Assembly: GCA_046160625.1 (NCBI GenBank)
Contig: JBJXGZ010000023.1
Span: forward strand, 1 to 64,000
Source: M3007 sp046160625
Lineage (GTDB): Bacteria > Bacteroidota > Bacteroidia > Chitinophagales > Saprospiraceae
Direction of reading: 5' to 3'
DNA: 64,000 bases
Position 1 is the first letter of the stretch. Each line of letters starts with the position of its first letter. The translations under genes and the position numbers were made by a program. This document shows, in pieces, positions 1-10,100 of the stretch. Below the pieces are notes generated by a model that was given only the letters and a program-made list of their open reading frames with translations, had not been told where the DNA came from and searched no databases.

Positions 1-2423
1 TGCGCGGTGGTTTTCTGAACGGCGTAAATTCTTTTCCCGTCGGACTTTTTCCCAATGAAAGTTACGCTTACTATGCCAATTCAGAAATGGCCTGGGATCC
101 GCGCTGCTGGAACATGGTCTATCTCGGAAAAGAGAACAAAATCTGGAAAAGCACGGATGGCGGCACCTCGTACACCGCGCTATATACCTTCCCTGGCAAT
201 GTTGACAACACTGTGTTTGACATTGAGGTAAGCCGAAGCAATCCCGACGTGATCTACTGCTCTCAATGGGATGGTTCAGACGACTCCATGTGGAAAACCA
301 CCAATGGCGGTCAGACCTGGACAAAACTAACAGGCCTGCCTCTGCCCAACAACAATGACCGTGTGAAAATGGCACTCAGTGCCGAAAATGAAAACGTGCT
401 CTGGGTGGGCGTTACGTATGGTTCCAACGGTAAAAAAATCTACAAAACCATTGATGGTGGCCAGTCCTGGCAGAACTTGACAACAGCCGTGCTCAATAAC
501 ATCACCATCACAAATATTATGGCGCAATATGGCACCGATGGTGGCATTTATCTGGGCACAAGCAGGGGCATTTTTTACAGAAACAACAGTCTGGCTGATT
601 GGCAGCCCTACAACCTTGGGCTTCCGCTTTCGGCAGAAACCAACAAACTAAAACCCTTTTACAAAACCGGAAAAATACGCAACGGTTGCTGGGGCTTCGG
701 TGTGTGGGAAGCGGATTTGTATGAGCCTTCAGCGGTGGTGGTGCAACCTATGGCCAGCGCGCTGACGGTCAATTGCGCTCGCGACACCATTTATTTCGAT
801 GATTATTCCGTGGTTAATCATTCTGGTGCAACCTGGGAATGGGCGTTCAACCCTGCCCCACTGTGGTCCAGCGCGACCAATATCCGCAATCCCAAGGTGG
901 TTTTTGGTGGTACAGGCACTTTGACTGCAACACTGACCCTGAACGGGCAATACTCCAAATCGCTCGACATCACTATCGGCGATGCTTGCCGCGCTGATAC
1001 CATTCCCGGTTCGGCGGTAAATATCGGTGGCAATGACTTTGGGGATTACGTCGCAACGCCAGCCCTCAACCTGAACACCAATACCCTGACAATAACCACC
1101 TGGATAAAACCCGATGGTATACAGCCCGAGTACAGCGCAATTTTTATGCACGATGGCGAGACAGCCGGGTTCAATTTCCGTCCTGGCGACAACTCCCTTG
1201 GCTATCACTGGCCCGGGGGACAATGGTGGTGGAACAGCGGTCTTATTGCCCCGCCCGGCGAATGGAGTCATGTGGCGATGGTGGTCGAACCTTCCGGCAT
1301 TACGCTCTACCTCAATGGTCGGGCATCCAAGCAAAGTTTCAATGTTGCGCCAGTGAATTTTAACTCTGGCAACCGATTTGGCAATTACAAAGGTTGGGGC
1401 GGTCGTTTTGTAAAAGGCTCCATGGACGAGGTGTGCGTTTTCGATAAATCCCTGACACAAGCGGAAATCCGCGAACTCATGCACCTGACCAAAGCCCCGG
1501 AGGAATTTCCCAATTTGGTAAGTTATTATCAATTCAATGAAGCCAACGGCCTCGCGCTCGACCGTGTGGGTGTCCGCCATGGATCGCTGGTAGGCCCTAC
1601 AGTGAAGCGGGAAAAATCAACGGCTTCTGTTGGCAAAGGCGTAAGTAAACGCCTCACCATTGCGCCTGGCAAAAAGCGTTACACCTTCGATGACACCGGA
1701 TTTACGCTGGTATTTCCGCCTACAGGCACTTACCCGAATGGAGAGGTAGTAGTGTCGCGCTTGAGCGTTTCACCCGACACTATTCCAGGTATAGTGCATT
1801 CTAAGTCAACAGATTACTGGATTTTACAGAATTACGGAACAAACGCCACCTTTGTCGCGCCCGCAGAAATTTGGTTCACCAAAATTGGCGCAATGCCTGC
1901 CGATTTGCCTGCCTCGTCTTGCAAACTTTGGCGGCGAGGCCCGGTAGCACACGGGCCACTTTGGCAAAATCTCGACGATGCCGACGTACTAAAAGAAGGC
2001 CCGGATGCCTCGCTGGGCTTTACCAGTAATAATCAGTTGACGACAGCAGGGCAATTTTGGCTTGAATTGCCGGGGCTGGTGGAGGCAAGAAATGTACCGG
2101 CGGCTTTAGCCGCAGGATTCGCTAACGGACAAACTATTGATACTGAACGTGGTATCCCTGCGGCTAAAGCCGCCGGTACAGCATCTGACGACTTCCGGGT
2201 ATTCCCCAATCCCGTGGCCGAGAGCGGCATGTTGCAATTGCGTTCGGCAGCGGCGGGAAACTGTACATTCCGGCTCTACGACGCGAAGGGGAATCAGGTG
2301 CGGGTGTTGAAATTTGAGGGGAACGGTACACTTTCGTTGGCAGGATTAGCTGCTGGAATGTATGCTTATCGAATGGAGAATGAGGGGCTGATGAGGTTTG
2401 GGCAGTTGATGGTGGGGAATTGA
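1..2423 (+). CDS. T9SS-exported BNR/LamG surface protein (5' truncated by window edge)
   Basis: The frame is already open at base 3, so the start lies upstream and only about 806 C-terminal residues are visible; the first ATG (base 87) is internal. The visible N-part carries sortilin/BNR-type propeller repeats (IWKSTDGGTSY, MWKTTNGGQTW, IYKTIDGGQSW). A LamG/concanavalin-like domain follows (about bases 1010-1490, with LTITTWIKP and GEWSHVAMV). The end is a T9SS type A sorting domain (FRVFPNPVAESG to the final beta-strand region), so the protein is probably exported by PorSS and anchored or released at the cell surface. The segment before the sorting domain (VPAALAAG...IPAAKAAGTA) is encoded by a palindromic repeat. 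No enzymatic function is evident; BNR/LamG proteins often bind glycans or proteins. It is related in architecture to the gene at 41146-43644. Confidence 0.85.
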   Translation, partial: RGGFLNGVNSFPVGLFPNESYAYYANSEMAWDPRCWNMVYLGKENKIWKSTDGGTSYTALYTFPGNVDNTVFDIEVSRSNPDVIYCSQWDGSDDSMWKTTNGGQTWTKLTGLPLPNNNDRVKMALSAENENVLWVGVTYGSNGKKIYKTIDGGQSWQNLTTAVLNNITITNIMAQYGTDGGIYLGTSRGIFYRNNSLADWQPYNLGLPLSAETNKLKPFYKTGKIRNGCWGFGVWEADLYEPSAVVVQPMASALTVNCARDTIYFDDYSVVNHSGATWEWAFNPAPLWSSATNIRNPKVVFGGTGTLTATLTLNGQYSKSLDITIGDACRADTIPGSAVNIGGNDFGDYVATPALNLNTNTLTITTWIKPDGIQPEYSAIFMHDGETAGFNFRPGDNSLGYHWPGGQWWWNSGLIAPPGEWSHVAMVVEPSGITLYLNGRASKQSFNVAPVNFNSGNRFGNYKGWGGRFVKGSMDEVCVFDKSLTQAEIRELMHLTKAPEEFPNLVSYYQFNEANGLALDRVGVRHGSLVGPTVKREKSTASVGKGVSKRLTIAPGKKRYTFDDTGFTLVFPPTGTYPNGEVVVSRLSVSPDTIPGIVHSKSTDYWILQNYGTNATFVAPAEIWFTKIGAMPADLPASSCKLWRRGPVAHGPLWQNLDDADVLKEGPDASLGFTSNNQLTTAGQFWLELPGLVEARNVPAALAAGFANGQTIDTERGIPAAKAAGTASDDFRVFPNPVAESGMLQLRSAAAGNCTFRLYDAKGNQVRVLKFEGNGTLSLAGLAAGMYAYRMENEGLMRFGQLMVGN
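2093..2180. repeat. Inverted-repeat element inside coding sequence
   Basis: Two perfect 24-base inverted arms, 2093-2116 and 2157-2180, flank a 40-base centre. Each arm contains its own small palindrome (CGGCTTTAGCCG). The element keeps the reading frame and encodes an Ala/Gly-rich linker just before the T9SS sorting domain. It resembles a REP/MITE-like insertion tolerated in a linker. Confidence 0.8.
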
Positions 2424-2438
2424 TTTGGAAATTGGACA

Positions 2439-4799
2439 TTAATTCATATTGTAATTCACTCCCAGTCTCCATTGCCGCCCTTGTTGCGGATTGTAAAGCA
2501 GGTCGTCGGGGGTGCCAGTGGCGTCAATGCCCGGCGTGTGTCGGTCAAAGACATTGATGAGTTGGAAATAGACGAGGAAATGGTTGCTCAGATAAAGCCG
2601 GGACATAAAATCCCAGGTGCTGAAATGCTCCAGGCGGGGGCGGTTGGGAAGATCGTATTGCTCTTTAAATATGACGGATTTGCCCAGTGTTGAACTTTGC
2701 TGGTTGACGGCTATCACCAATTCCAGTTTTTTCCCGGCTTTAAAATAATAACGGATTTGTGTGTTCCATTTGGGCTGGTTGCGCACTTCGTTGGTAGATG
2801 GCAGGCCATAGCCAAACCATTCCCTTCCTCGTGCATATTGGATAAAAAACTCCGCTCGATTTGTCAGCAAGACAGGCTTTTTTTTGTTGAAATTTAATTC
2901 AACGTCGGCCGATTTTGAACGGGCGATCCCTTGAAAACCCCACATGGAAAGTGCAAGACCGGGCGCATTTTTGTATCCATAAGATTGGCTGTAAAGAATA
3001 CCCGGCTCATCTACAAGGTAGCCGGGGCGGTAAAGCCGGTGAGCTTCTTGCCAAAAAATTATCCCTTCAAGACTAGATCCATCATTGGTTGTGTATCGGA
3101 TCGCAGTTTCTGCCGCATACGTTTTTTCTGTTTCGAAATAGCGGCTGCCGGGGGTGACTGTGAATCCTGCCAGAGGTACAATTTGATAAGTATGAAAACT
3201 GCCATATAGCGAAGCGTGGCGGATGCCTGTGGCAAAGTTCGCCCGAACGGTCCAATTGCTGTCCAAGTGGTACAAGGCGCCCAAACGAGGTGCCAGGGCA
3301 ATACCCTCTTCGAGACGGGCGCTCAGGGAACCTCCGCCTACTATGTGCAGGCGTTTGCCGCGCCAAGTCAGCTGAGAAAACCCGAACCCGTTGAGTATGC
3401 TTTGGCTTTGCTGATAGGTATTCACAGGTTGTGGTATGTCGGGGAAAATATTGCCATCAATCGTCACCTCAACCGGCAAAGTGTTGTACGTAATAAGCGG
3501 TACCCCGATGCCCACATTGAATTGTGCGCCTGCGTCAAATTGCATCCGTTTTCGTTTGCCAAGTAAAACACTCATGCGCGATTCGATACGGGCATCCACG
3601 CCATTGGCAGTGGCAAAACGCTCCTCGGAAGCATATGCATTGTAAATATTCTTGAGCAGGTTCGCCCGTGCTGTATCAGAAAGCGAAGGGCCTCCACGAG
3701 CCAGATAATTGGCTGCACTCAAACGGTCGAAAATGTAAGTCGTACTGCTGTTATTGTCCACCTTGTAGCGTTGAAAAGAAAGATTGGTATAGGTGGTACG
3801 GCGTTTTCGTTGGCGATTAAAACCCAGTGAGAATGTTTCGATTCGCTCGGCTATTCGATTGGATGGATTGGCGTAAGAAACCGCCAAAGGGTTGATACCC
3901 AGAGATGTGTGGTCGAACCGCAACATTCGATGGTAGGTAAAATGCAGCCCCCGCCAGGTGAGGTTGATGCCAAATAAGCGGCTTTCGTGGGGTATTTGGG
4001 CAACACGTGGAAAGCTGTCGCCCATTGCGCCTGAGGCCGCCCGGAAATTGGGTACCCGGCGATACAGCGATGAATCCAGCCCAAAAGGCAGATATAGATT
4101 TGTATTGTAAAGGTTTTGGTCATAAAAGATTTCTGTTCGTTCGCGCACCGTGCTACTGCCGTAAAGGCTGAATCGGAAAATCTTTTTGTCTTTCCCGATT
4201 TTTCCGCCAAACATCAGGTCGAGGCTATTGTAACCATATCGCCCGAAGCCCAAATCCGCTTGCGTATATACGGGCCGTTCACTTTCTTTCAAGAAAATAT
4301 TCACCACACCAGCGCAAGTTTCGTCGCCGTAGATCGCTCCTGCTGGCCCGTACAGGATTTCGATTCGCTCCGCTTGCCGGATGGGCAATTGTGCTCCGAT
4401 AGGCATTCCCAATGCGATCGTGGGTTTTATCGGAATGTCATTGATCAACACCTTCATGTACTGATTTCCCGAGAGTCCACGGATCATAAAAGTTTCCCCT
4501 TCCACAGCATTGCCTGGCTGCGACACACGGATTCCGGGCGCGGCTTTGAGCACATCAGCTAATGTGACAAAGCCATTGCGCAGAATGTCCTCCGCTGTGA
4601 AAACCACCGTGGTAAACGGTAAATTGTCTACCACCACAAGTGAGCGGGTGGCAGAGCTGGCAAGAATTTTCTTTTGGGAAAGGTCGCGTGGCAATATATC
4701 CCGCTCCGTGAGCCGCTCCGGAGCGAGTAAAAGCGTGGAGTCGTTTTGAGCCAACAGGCTCAATGGCAGGAAAGCCAGCAAAAGGAGGATTTTGGACAT
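2439..4799 (-). CDS. TonB-dependent outer-membrane receptor
   Basis: A 786-residue protein with a signal peptide ending in LLAQ at about residue 18. An N-terminal plug domain (about residues 45-175) contains typical motifs (VFTAEDILRNGF, MIRGLSGNQY, ERIEILYGPAGAIYG, GVVNIFL). A long aromatic-rich beta-barrel follows, ending with a short terminal strand (WRLGVNYNMN). There is no carboxypeptidase-like N-terminal domain, so it is closer to the FepA/vitamin-B12/siderophore style than to SusC. It would import a ligand across the outer membrane using energy from ExbB-ExbD-TonB, which are encoded at 36.7-39.1 kb. Substrate is not readable from sequence. Convergent with the preceding gene, 15 bases apart. 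Confidence 0.9.
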   Translation of the reverse strand: MSKILLLLAFLPLSLLAQNDSTLLLAPERLTERDILPRDLSQKKILASSATRSLVVVDNLPFTTVVFTAEDILRNGFVTLADVLKAAPGIRVSQPGNAVEGETFMIRGLSGNQYMKVLINDIPIKPTIALGMPIGAQLPIRQAERIEILYGPAGAIYGDETCAGVVNIFLKESERPVYTQADLGFGRYGYNSLDLMFGGKIGKDKKIFRFSLYGSSTVRERTEIFYDQNLYNTNLYLPFGLDSSLYRRVPNFRAASGAMGDSFPRVAQIPHESRLFGINLTWRGLHFTYHRMLRFDHTSLGINPLAVSYANPSNRIAERIETFSLGFNRQRKRRTTYTNLSFQRYKVDNNSSTTYIFDRLSAANYLARGGPSLSDTARANLLKNIYNAYASEERFATANGVDARIESRMSVLLGKRKRMQFDAGAQFNVGIGVPLITYNTLPVEVTIDGNIFPDIPQPVNTYQQSQSILNGFGFSQLTWRGKRLHIVGGGSLSARLEEGIALAPRLGALYHLDSNWTVRANFATGIRHASLYGSFHTYQIVPLAGFTVTPGSRYFETEKTYAAETAIRYTTNDGSSLEGIIFWQEAHRLYRPGYLVDEPGILYSQSYGYKNAPGLALSMWGFQGIARSKSADVELNFNKKKPVLLTNRAEFFIQYARGREWFGYGLPSTNEVRNQPKWNTQIRYYFKAGKKLELVIAVNQQSSTLGKSVIFKEQYDLPNRPRLEHFSTWDFMSRLYLSNHFLVYFQLINVFDRHTPGIDATGTPDDLLYNPQQGRQWRLGVNYNMN

Positions 4800-4932
4800 T
4801 GGACGGGAGTTTGGGATATTTGGAAATTTAGATATTTGGATATTGAGTGTTGAGGAAGAGTGCGAAAAGTAGTGTGTTTGGATGATTTAAAGGAAAAACA
4901 AGCAGAGTTAGGATAAAAACAAAAAACGTCCT

Positions 4933-4940
4933 TACCTTTG
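4933..4940 (+). promoter_or_regulatory. Probable -7 element for rimP-nusA
   Basis: TACCTTTG matches the Bacteroidota -7 consensus TAnnTTTG. A start site about 6-8 bases downstream would give a leader of roughly 145 bases before rimP, including the hairpin at 4967-4995. No clear -33 TTG is seen. Confidence 0.6.
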
Positions 4941-4966
4941 CCACACAATTCTGAACGTTTTTCACG

Positions 4967-4995
4967 AGAGGGAACCATTTGGTTCCCTCTTTTTT
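4967..4995 (+). terminator. Leader hairpin with U-tract (candidate attenuator) upstream of rimP
   Basis: A perfect 10-base-pair stem (4967-4976 with 4981-4990), loop ATTT, is followed directly by a run of T. This has the form of an intrinsic terminator, yet it sits between the probable promoter (4933-4940) and rimP (5095), within about 50 bases of the expected start site. It could limit read-through into rimP-nusA-infB. Alternatively it ends a short separate RNA. Confidence 0.7.
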
Positions 4996-5094
4996 ATACG
5001 CGTTACCCGCCGTAGCTTTTTTATCCGCCATAGTTTTAACGGAGGAGGAAGCGAAGGCGGGTTTTACCACATTAAAACACATTGACCATCTTAA

Positions 5095-5574
5095 ATGGAA
5101 CTAACCGAACGCATCGGCCAATTGCTAGAAGAAAAATACAGCAGCGACGAGATGTTTGCCGACTGCTTCACGGTCGAAATTGAACTGAAGCCGGGCAATA
5201 AACTCTTCATTTATGCGGACAGCGATTCGGGACTAAGCCTTCTAAAATGCCAAAAACTCAGCCGTTATGTAGAGCATCAATTGGACGAAAACGGCTGGCT
5301 TGGCGAAACCTACGGCATCGAAGTGAGTAGTCCTGGTATTGATCGGCCTCTAAAATTCCCTCGCCAATACCTCAAAAATGTAGGACGTACCATGGCCATC
5401 CGATGTACCGATAAAACCGAACATTTGGCCACTATGAAATCCGCTGATGAAACTCAAATCGTTCTGACTCAAATCGTTGTAGAACGGGATGGCAAAAAGA
5501 AGATTAAAAAAGAAGTTGAAACCTTTATACCCTACGACCAAATCGAAAAAGCGGTAGTGAAACTGCCGTTCTAA
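5095..5574 (+). CDS. rimP: Ribosome maturation factor RimP
   Basis: A 159-residue cytoplasmic protein of normal family length that assists maturation of the 30S ribosomal subunit. The N-terminal alpha/beta domain contains the family hallmark YGIEVSSPGIDRPL (about residues 73-86), and a C-terminal Sm-like domain follows (residues about 95-159). It is followed by nusA after 47 bases and then by infB, the classical rimP-nusA-infB order. The ATG at 5095 is the only sensible start. Confidence 0.95.
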   Translation: MELTERIGQLLEEKYSSDEMFADCFTVEIELKPGNKLFIYADSDSGLSLLKCQKLSRYVEHQLDENGWLGETYGIEVSSPGIDRPLKFPRQYLKNVGRTMAIRCTDKTEHLATMKSADETQIVLTQIVVERDGKKKIKKEVETFIPYDQIEKAVVKLPF

Positions 5575-5621
5575 ACAAATCCCCAAATCCACGCATACTC
5601 AAATCAACAACACATAAGATA

Positions 5622-6869
5622 ATGGTCAATTTAGTAGATGTATTTGCAGAATTCAAAACGGGCAAAAACATAGACCGGCCCACGATGGTACGCGTCTTGG
5701 AAGACGTATTCCGAACCCTCATCAAAAAGAAATACGGTACCGACGAGAACTTCGACGTGATCGTGAACACCAATACGGGCGACTTGGAAATCTGGCGCGT
5801 ACGCGAGGTAGTGCCCGATGGTGAGGTGACCAACGAACTTGCCCAGGTCAGCGAAACCGAAGCCCGTGGCATTGATGAAACCAACGCTATAGGTGATGAG
5901 TGCTACGAGCAACTTTCCATCGAAGACTTCGGTCGCCGTGCCATCATGGCGGCCCGTCAAACCCTCGTTTCAAGGGTAATGGAACTAGAAAAAGACGAAA
6001 TTTATCGCAAATACTCCGAACGCGTTGGTCAGGTCGTCACAGGCGAGGTGAACCAGATTATGAAAAAAGAGGTCCTGGTACTCGATGACGACACGGGCAA
6101 CGAAATCATACTCCCCCGCACAGAGATGATTCGTGGCGACTATTACCGCAAAGGCGATGTAGTGAAAGGCATTATCAAGCGCGTGGAAATGCGCAACAAC
6201 GTGCCCTTCATCATGCTAAGCCGCACCGACTCTGATTTTCTTGCAAAACTGCTTGAGGCTGAGGTGCCTGAAATCGAAGACGGTGTGATCGAAATCAAAA
6301 ATATAGTACGCCTTCCAGGCGAACGCGCCAAAATCGCGGTAGAAAGTCATGACGAGCGCATTGATCCGGTAGGCGCTTGTGTAGGCATGAAAGGCAGCCG
6401 TATCCACGGTATCGTGCGAGAACTGCGCAACGAGAACATTGACATCGTAAACTACACGACCAATACCGCGCTCTTTATGCAGCGCAGCCTCACTCCGGCT
6501 AAAATCACGACCATCGAATTTGACCACGAGGCAAAACGCGCTGCCGTGTACCTCGACGCCGACCAGGTGAGCCTAGCTATCGGCAAGGCCGGCAGCAATA
6601 TCAAACTGGCCAGTCGCCTTACGGGATATGAAATTGACGTGTACCGCAATCAGGCTGAGTACGAAATTGACGACGTGGATCTGGAAGAATTCAGCGACGC
6701 AATCGAGCCTTGGGTCATCGAGACCTTCAAGAACATTGGCTGCGACACTGCCCGTCAGGTACTCGAACTCAGCCCCGAAGAACTAATTCGCCGCACCGAC
6801 CTCGAAGAAGAAACCGTTCGCGATGTGATTCGGATTTTGACTGAAGAGTTTGAGGAGGGAGGGAAATAG
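5622..6869 (+). CDS. nusA: Transcription termination/antitermination factor NusA
   Basis: A 415-residue protein with the NusA layout. The N-terminal RNA-polymerase-binding domain spans about residues 1-125, an S1 domain about 130-200 (GQVVTGEVNQI, LPRTEMI), and two KH domains about 230-370 (DPVGACVGMKGSRIHGIVREL; LAIGKAGSNIKLASRLTG). A short helix-hairpin-helix-like tail (LSPEELIRRTDLEEETV) closes it. It lacks the long acidic repeats of proteobacterial NusA, as is usual in Bacteroidota. It binds RNA polymerase and nascent RNA and modulates pausing, termination and antitermination. The hairpin upstream of rimP may make the operon sensitive to NusA itself (inference). Confidence 0.96.
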   Translation: MVNLVDVFAEFKTGKNIDRPTMVRVLEDVFRTLIKKKYGTDENFDVIVNTNTGDLEIWRVREVVPDGEVTNELAQVSETEARGIDETNAIGDECYEQLSIEDFGRRAIMAARQTLVSRVMELEKDEIYRKYSERVGQVVTGEVNQIMKKEVLVLDDDTGNEIILPRTEMIRGDYYRKGDVVKGIIKRVEMRNNVPFIMLSRTDSDFLAKLLEAEVPEIEDGVIEIKNIVRLPGERAKIAVESHDERIDPVGACVGMKGSRIHGIVRELRNENIDIVNYTTNTALFMQRSLTPAKITTIEFDHEAKRAAVYLDADQVSLAIGKAGSNIKLASRLTGYEIDVYRNQAEYEIDDVDLEEFSDAIEPWVIETFKNIGCDTARQVLELSPEELIRRTDLEEETVRDVIRILTEEFEEGGK

Positions 6870-6872
6870 GTT

Positions 6873-6951
6873 GCAAGTTAAAAGTAGCAAGTTGTAACTT
6901 TTAACCTGCTACTTTTAACTTGCTACTTGTTACTTTTAACTTGTTACTTAT
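6873..6951. repeat. Short-period repeat / inverted repeat in nusA-infB gap
   Basis: The 322-base gap between nusA and infB begins with repeated variants of ACTTTTAACTTGCTACTTG and the reverse complement of the same words, so the RNA can fold into a long imperfect hairpin. It may act as a terminator or processing site after nusA. The rest of the gap (about 7000-7190) shows no other clear element. Confidence 0.6.
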
Positions 6952-6979
6952 TTTCCCCCTTTCGCTCGGTTTTTAAACG

Positions 6980-6987
6980 TACTTTTG
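6980..6987 (+). promoter_or_regulatory. Probable -7 element for infB
   Basis: TACTTTTG followed by CCCCC matches the Bacteroidota -7 consensus and the local pattern seen before rimP and the helicase. It implies that infB also has its own promoter, with a leader of about 200 bases. Confidence 0.55.
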
Positions 6988-7191
6988 CCCCCGCATTTCA
7001 AAATTAAACATTTTTAGTCTTCTAGATAATTCACAAACAGCGGAGAAAAAGGCGAAATCCCGCGGCGCAAACGGTCAGAATCCAACTTCCCAAACCGCAG
7101 GAATGGGTTGATTTGAGAGACGGGTGATTATTCACTCATACCTCATAACGATCAACACATCTCTGCCCCTCTTAGCAGGTAAAATCACCGC

Positions 7192-10100
7192 ATGGCGATT
7201 AAATTAATTAAGGTAGCAAAAGAATTCAACGTCGGTCTCCACACCATCGTAGAGACCCTGCACGGCAAAGGCTTTCCCAATTTGGAACAAAAGCCTAATA
7301 CAGACATCACAGAAGAGATGCTTGTAGTGCTCAGAAAAGAGTTCCAAAAAGACCTTGATATCAAACAACAGGCCGATCAATTGGCCCGTCCAATGCTCAA
7401 AAAAGACTCCATCGGTAGTTCCGAAGGGTCTTCTCATGGTCATGGCTACCCCGCTGCAACGCCACCCGCTGCACCACGCCCTTCTTATCTTCCTCCTCGG
7501 GAGCCTATAGCACCCAAGAGCGACCCTGCGGGCCAGCCTAAAGTAGAAGAACAAGAATTTATTAAGCGTGAGCGACCTGCCCCCCTCCGTATATTGGGGA
7601 AAATTGACCTTGACGCCCCCAGAAATGTCCCTGCGCCTCCAGTAGAAAAAGCAACTCCAAGAGAGGAGCCAAAGCGCGAAGAGCCCAAAACAGATCTTCC
7701 CAAAAGCGATGAACCCCGCCAGAACGAAGGTAAACGCGAGGCTCCGACACGGGACATCCTCAAGCGCGAGGTACCCGCTGCAGAAACCAAACGCCCCAAA
7801 GAAACGCCACCGAAAGAGGCGGCCCCTCCCGCGCCAGCCTCGGCTACTCCTGAAGAAGAAGGCAAGCAAATTGGTGATGCTAACGAAGGCGATCTTGTCC
7901 GCTCGAGCACACCCAACCTGCGCGGTCTCAAAATATTGGGTCGGATCAACCTTGAAAAAGAAAAGCCTGCAAACACCGGCAACCGCAGTAACGATACCCG
8001 GGGTGGCGGCAACCGTGGCGGCGACAATCGCGGCGGCAACCGTGGTGGAGGAGGGCAACAACAGGGCAACCGACCCGGCGGCAACCCTCAAGGAGGCAAC
8101 AACCCTGACCGAAATCGAGATAATCGTGCTGGCGGCAACACTCAAGGTGGGCCGCAGCAAGGAAATCGCGCGGGAAGTGGCAATAACCAAGGTGGCGGTA
8201 CTGGACAACAACAACAGGGTCAAGGCACAGGTAGCAATGCCGATCGCCTGCGCCGCAAAAGAAAAACGGTTCCGCAGCAGCCTGTCACGGCCGCTAATCT
8301 GCAAACGAACATGGCCGCCAACCAGGGCGACAAAAAAGGCCGTGGCCGCACCGACGGAGTTAAAGAAGTTTCCCAAAAAGACATTGAGAACCAAATCCGG
8401 CAGACCATGGCCCGTATGGGCGCAGGGGCCAGCCGTAAACGGCAAAAAGTACGTCGTGACAAGCGTGATGTTCGTCGCGAACGTGCCGAAATTGCCGCTA
8501 CTGCACGAATAGAAGGTGAAAAAACTTTACAGGTTACAGAGTTTATCTCTGTGTCGGACCTGGCCTCCTTGATGAACCTCAAGCCTTCCGATGTCATCAA
8601 GGCTTGTATGTCGTTGGGGATTTTCGTTTCTATAAACCAACGCCTCGATGCCGAGATCATTGAACTTGTCTCCAACGAATTTGGCCATGAAGTCGAATTC
8701 ATTTCTGCCGAAGAACAGGTCGAAGTGGAGGAAGAAGAGATGGACTCAGCCAGCGATCTCAAACCACGCCAACCCATCGTGACCGTCATGGGTCACGTTG
8801 ACCACGGTAAAACCTCGCTGCTCGACTTTATTCGTTCCGCCAATGTAGCCGAAGGCGAGGCGGGCGGTATCACGCAGCACGTTGGGGCATACGAAGTCAT
8901 CGTGCCAGGGCACGAAGATCAAAAAATCACTTTTCTGGATACTCCCGGTCACGAAGCCTTTACGGCCATGCGTGCACGTGGCGCCAAAGTGACGGATATT
9001 GCCATTATCGTGATTGCTGCCGACGACAGCATAATGCCACAGACCAAGGAGGCAATCAGCCACGCGCAAGCGGCGGGTGTGCCCATGGTTTTTGCCATCA
9101 ATAAAATTGACAAAGCAGGCGCCGACCCAGAACGCATAAAGAACGAACTCGCCCAGATGAATTTCCTCGTGGAGGAATGGGGTGGAAAATATCAGAGCCA
9201 GGATATTTCGGCAAAGCAAGGCTTGAACGTGGACAAACTCCTCGAAAAAGTGCTGCTTGAAGCCGAATTGCTTGAACTCAAGGCAAACCCAGACCGTCGT
9301 GCAATCGGCACCGTTTTGGAGGCTTCTTTGGAAAAAGGCCAGGGCTATGTGTCCAAAATCCTGATTATAAACGGGACCATCAATCACGGTGACCCCATCA
9401 TAGCGGGCGAATTTTCTGGCAAGGTGAAAGCCCTGTTCAACGAACGCGGTAAAAAAATCAAGAGTGCAGGTCCTGCCCAACCTGTCATCGTACTTGGGTT
9501 ACCCGGTGCCCCGCAGGCTGGTGAAAAAATCAAAGTGGCAGCCAGCGAAAGCGAAGCAAAAGAAATTGCTTCGAAGCGCGGCCAGATCATGCGCGAACAA
9601 GCCAACAGGGCCAACAAGCGTATCTCGCTCGAAGAAATTGGCCGTCGTCTCGCACTTGGCAACTTTAAAGAGCTCAAAGTCATCGTCAAAGGTGACGTGG
9701 ACGGCTCTATCGAGGCACTCAGCGATTCGTTGATCAAACTTTCTATCGAGAAAGTGCAGGTGTCTGTCATCCACAAGGCCGTTGGCCAGATCGTGGACTC
9801 CGACGTTATGCTTGCTTCCGCTTCCGATGCTATTATCATTGGTTTCCAGGTTCGTCCGTCATTGACGGCTCGCAAACTGGCAGAGAAAGAGGGCGTAGAA
9901 ATCAAGCTCTACTCCATCATTTACGAAGCCATTGAGGAGGTGAAATCTGCCATCGAAGGCATGTTGGAACCAACCAAAGAAGAGGAAATCATGGGCCAGG
10001 TCGAAATCCGGGAAGTGTACAAAGTTTCGAAGATTGGCACCGTGGCGGGTTGTTTTGTACAAGACGGCAAAATCAGCCGCAACCATTACATCCGAATCAT

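Noticed and set aside
729..1580. 283-residue minus-strand open frame inside the first BNR/LamG gene
   Set aside because: Shadow frame; the plus strand encodes clear LamG and T9SS domains.
7204..8445. 413-residue minus-strand open frame inside infB
   Set aside because: Antisense shadow of the low-complexity IF-2 linker; no family-like motifs, and IF-2 is certain on the plus strand.
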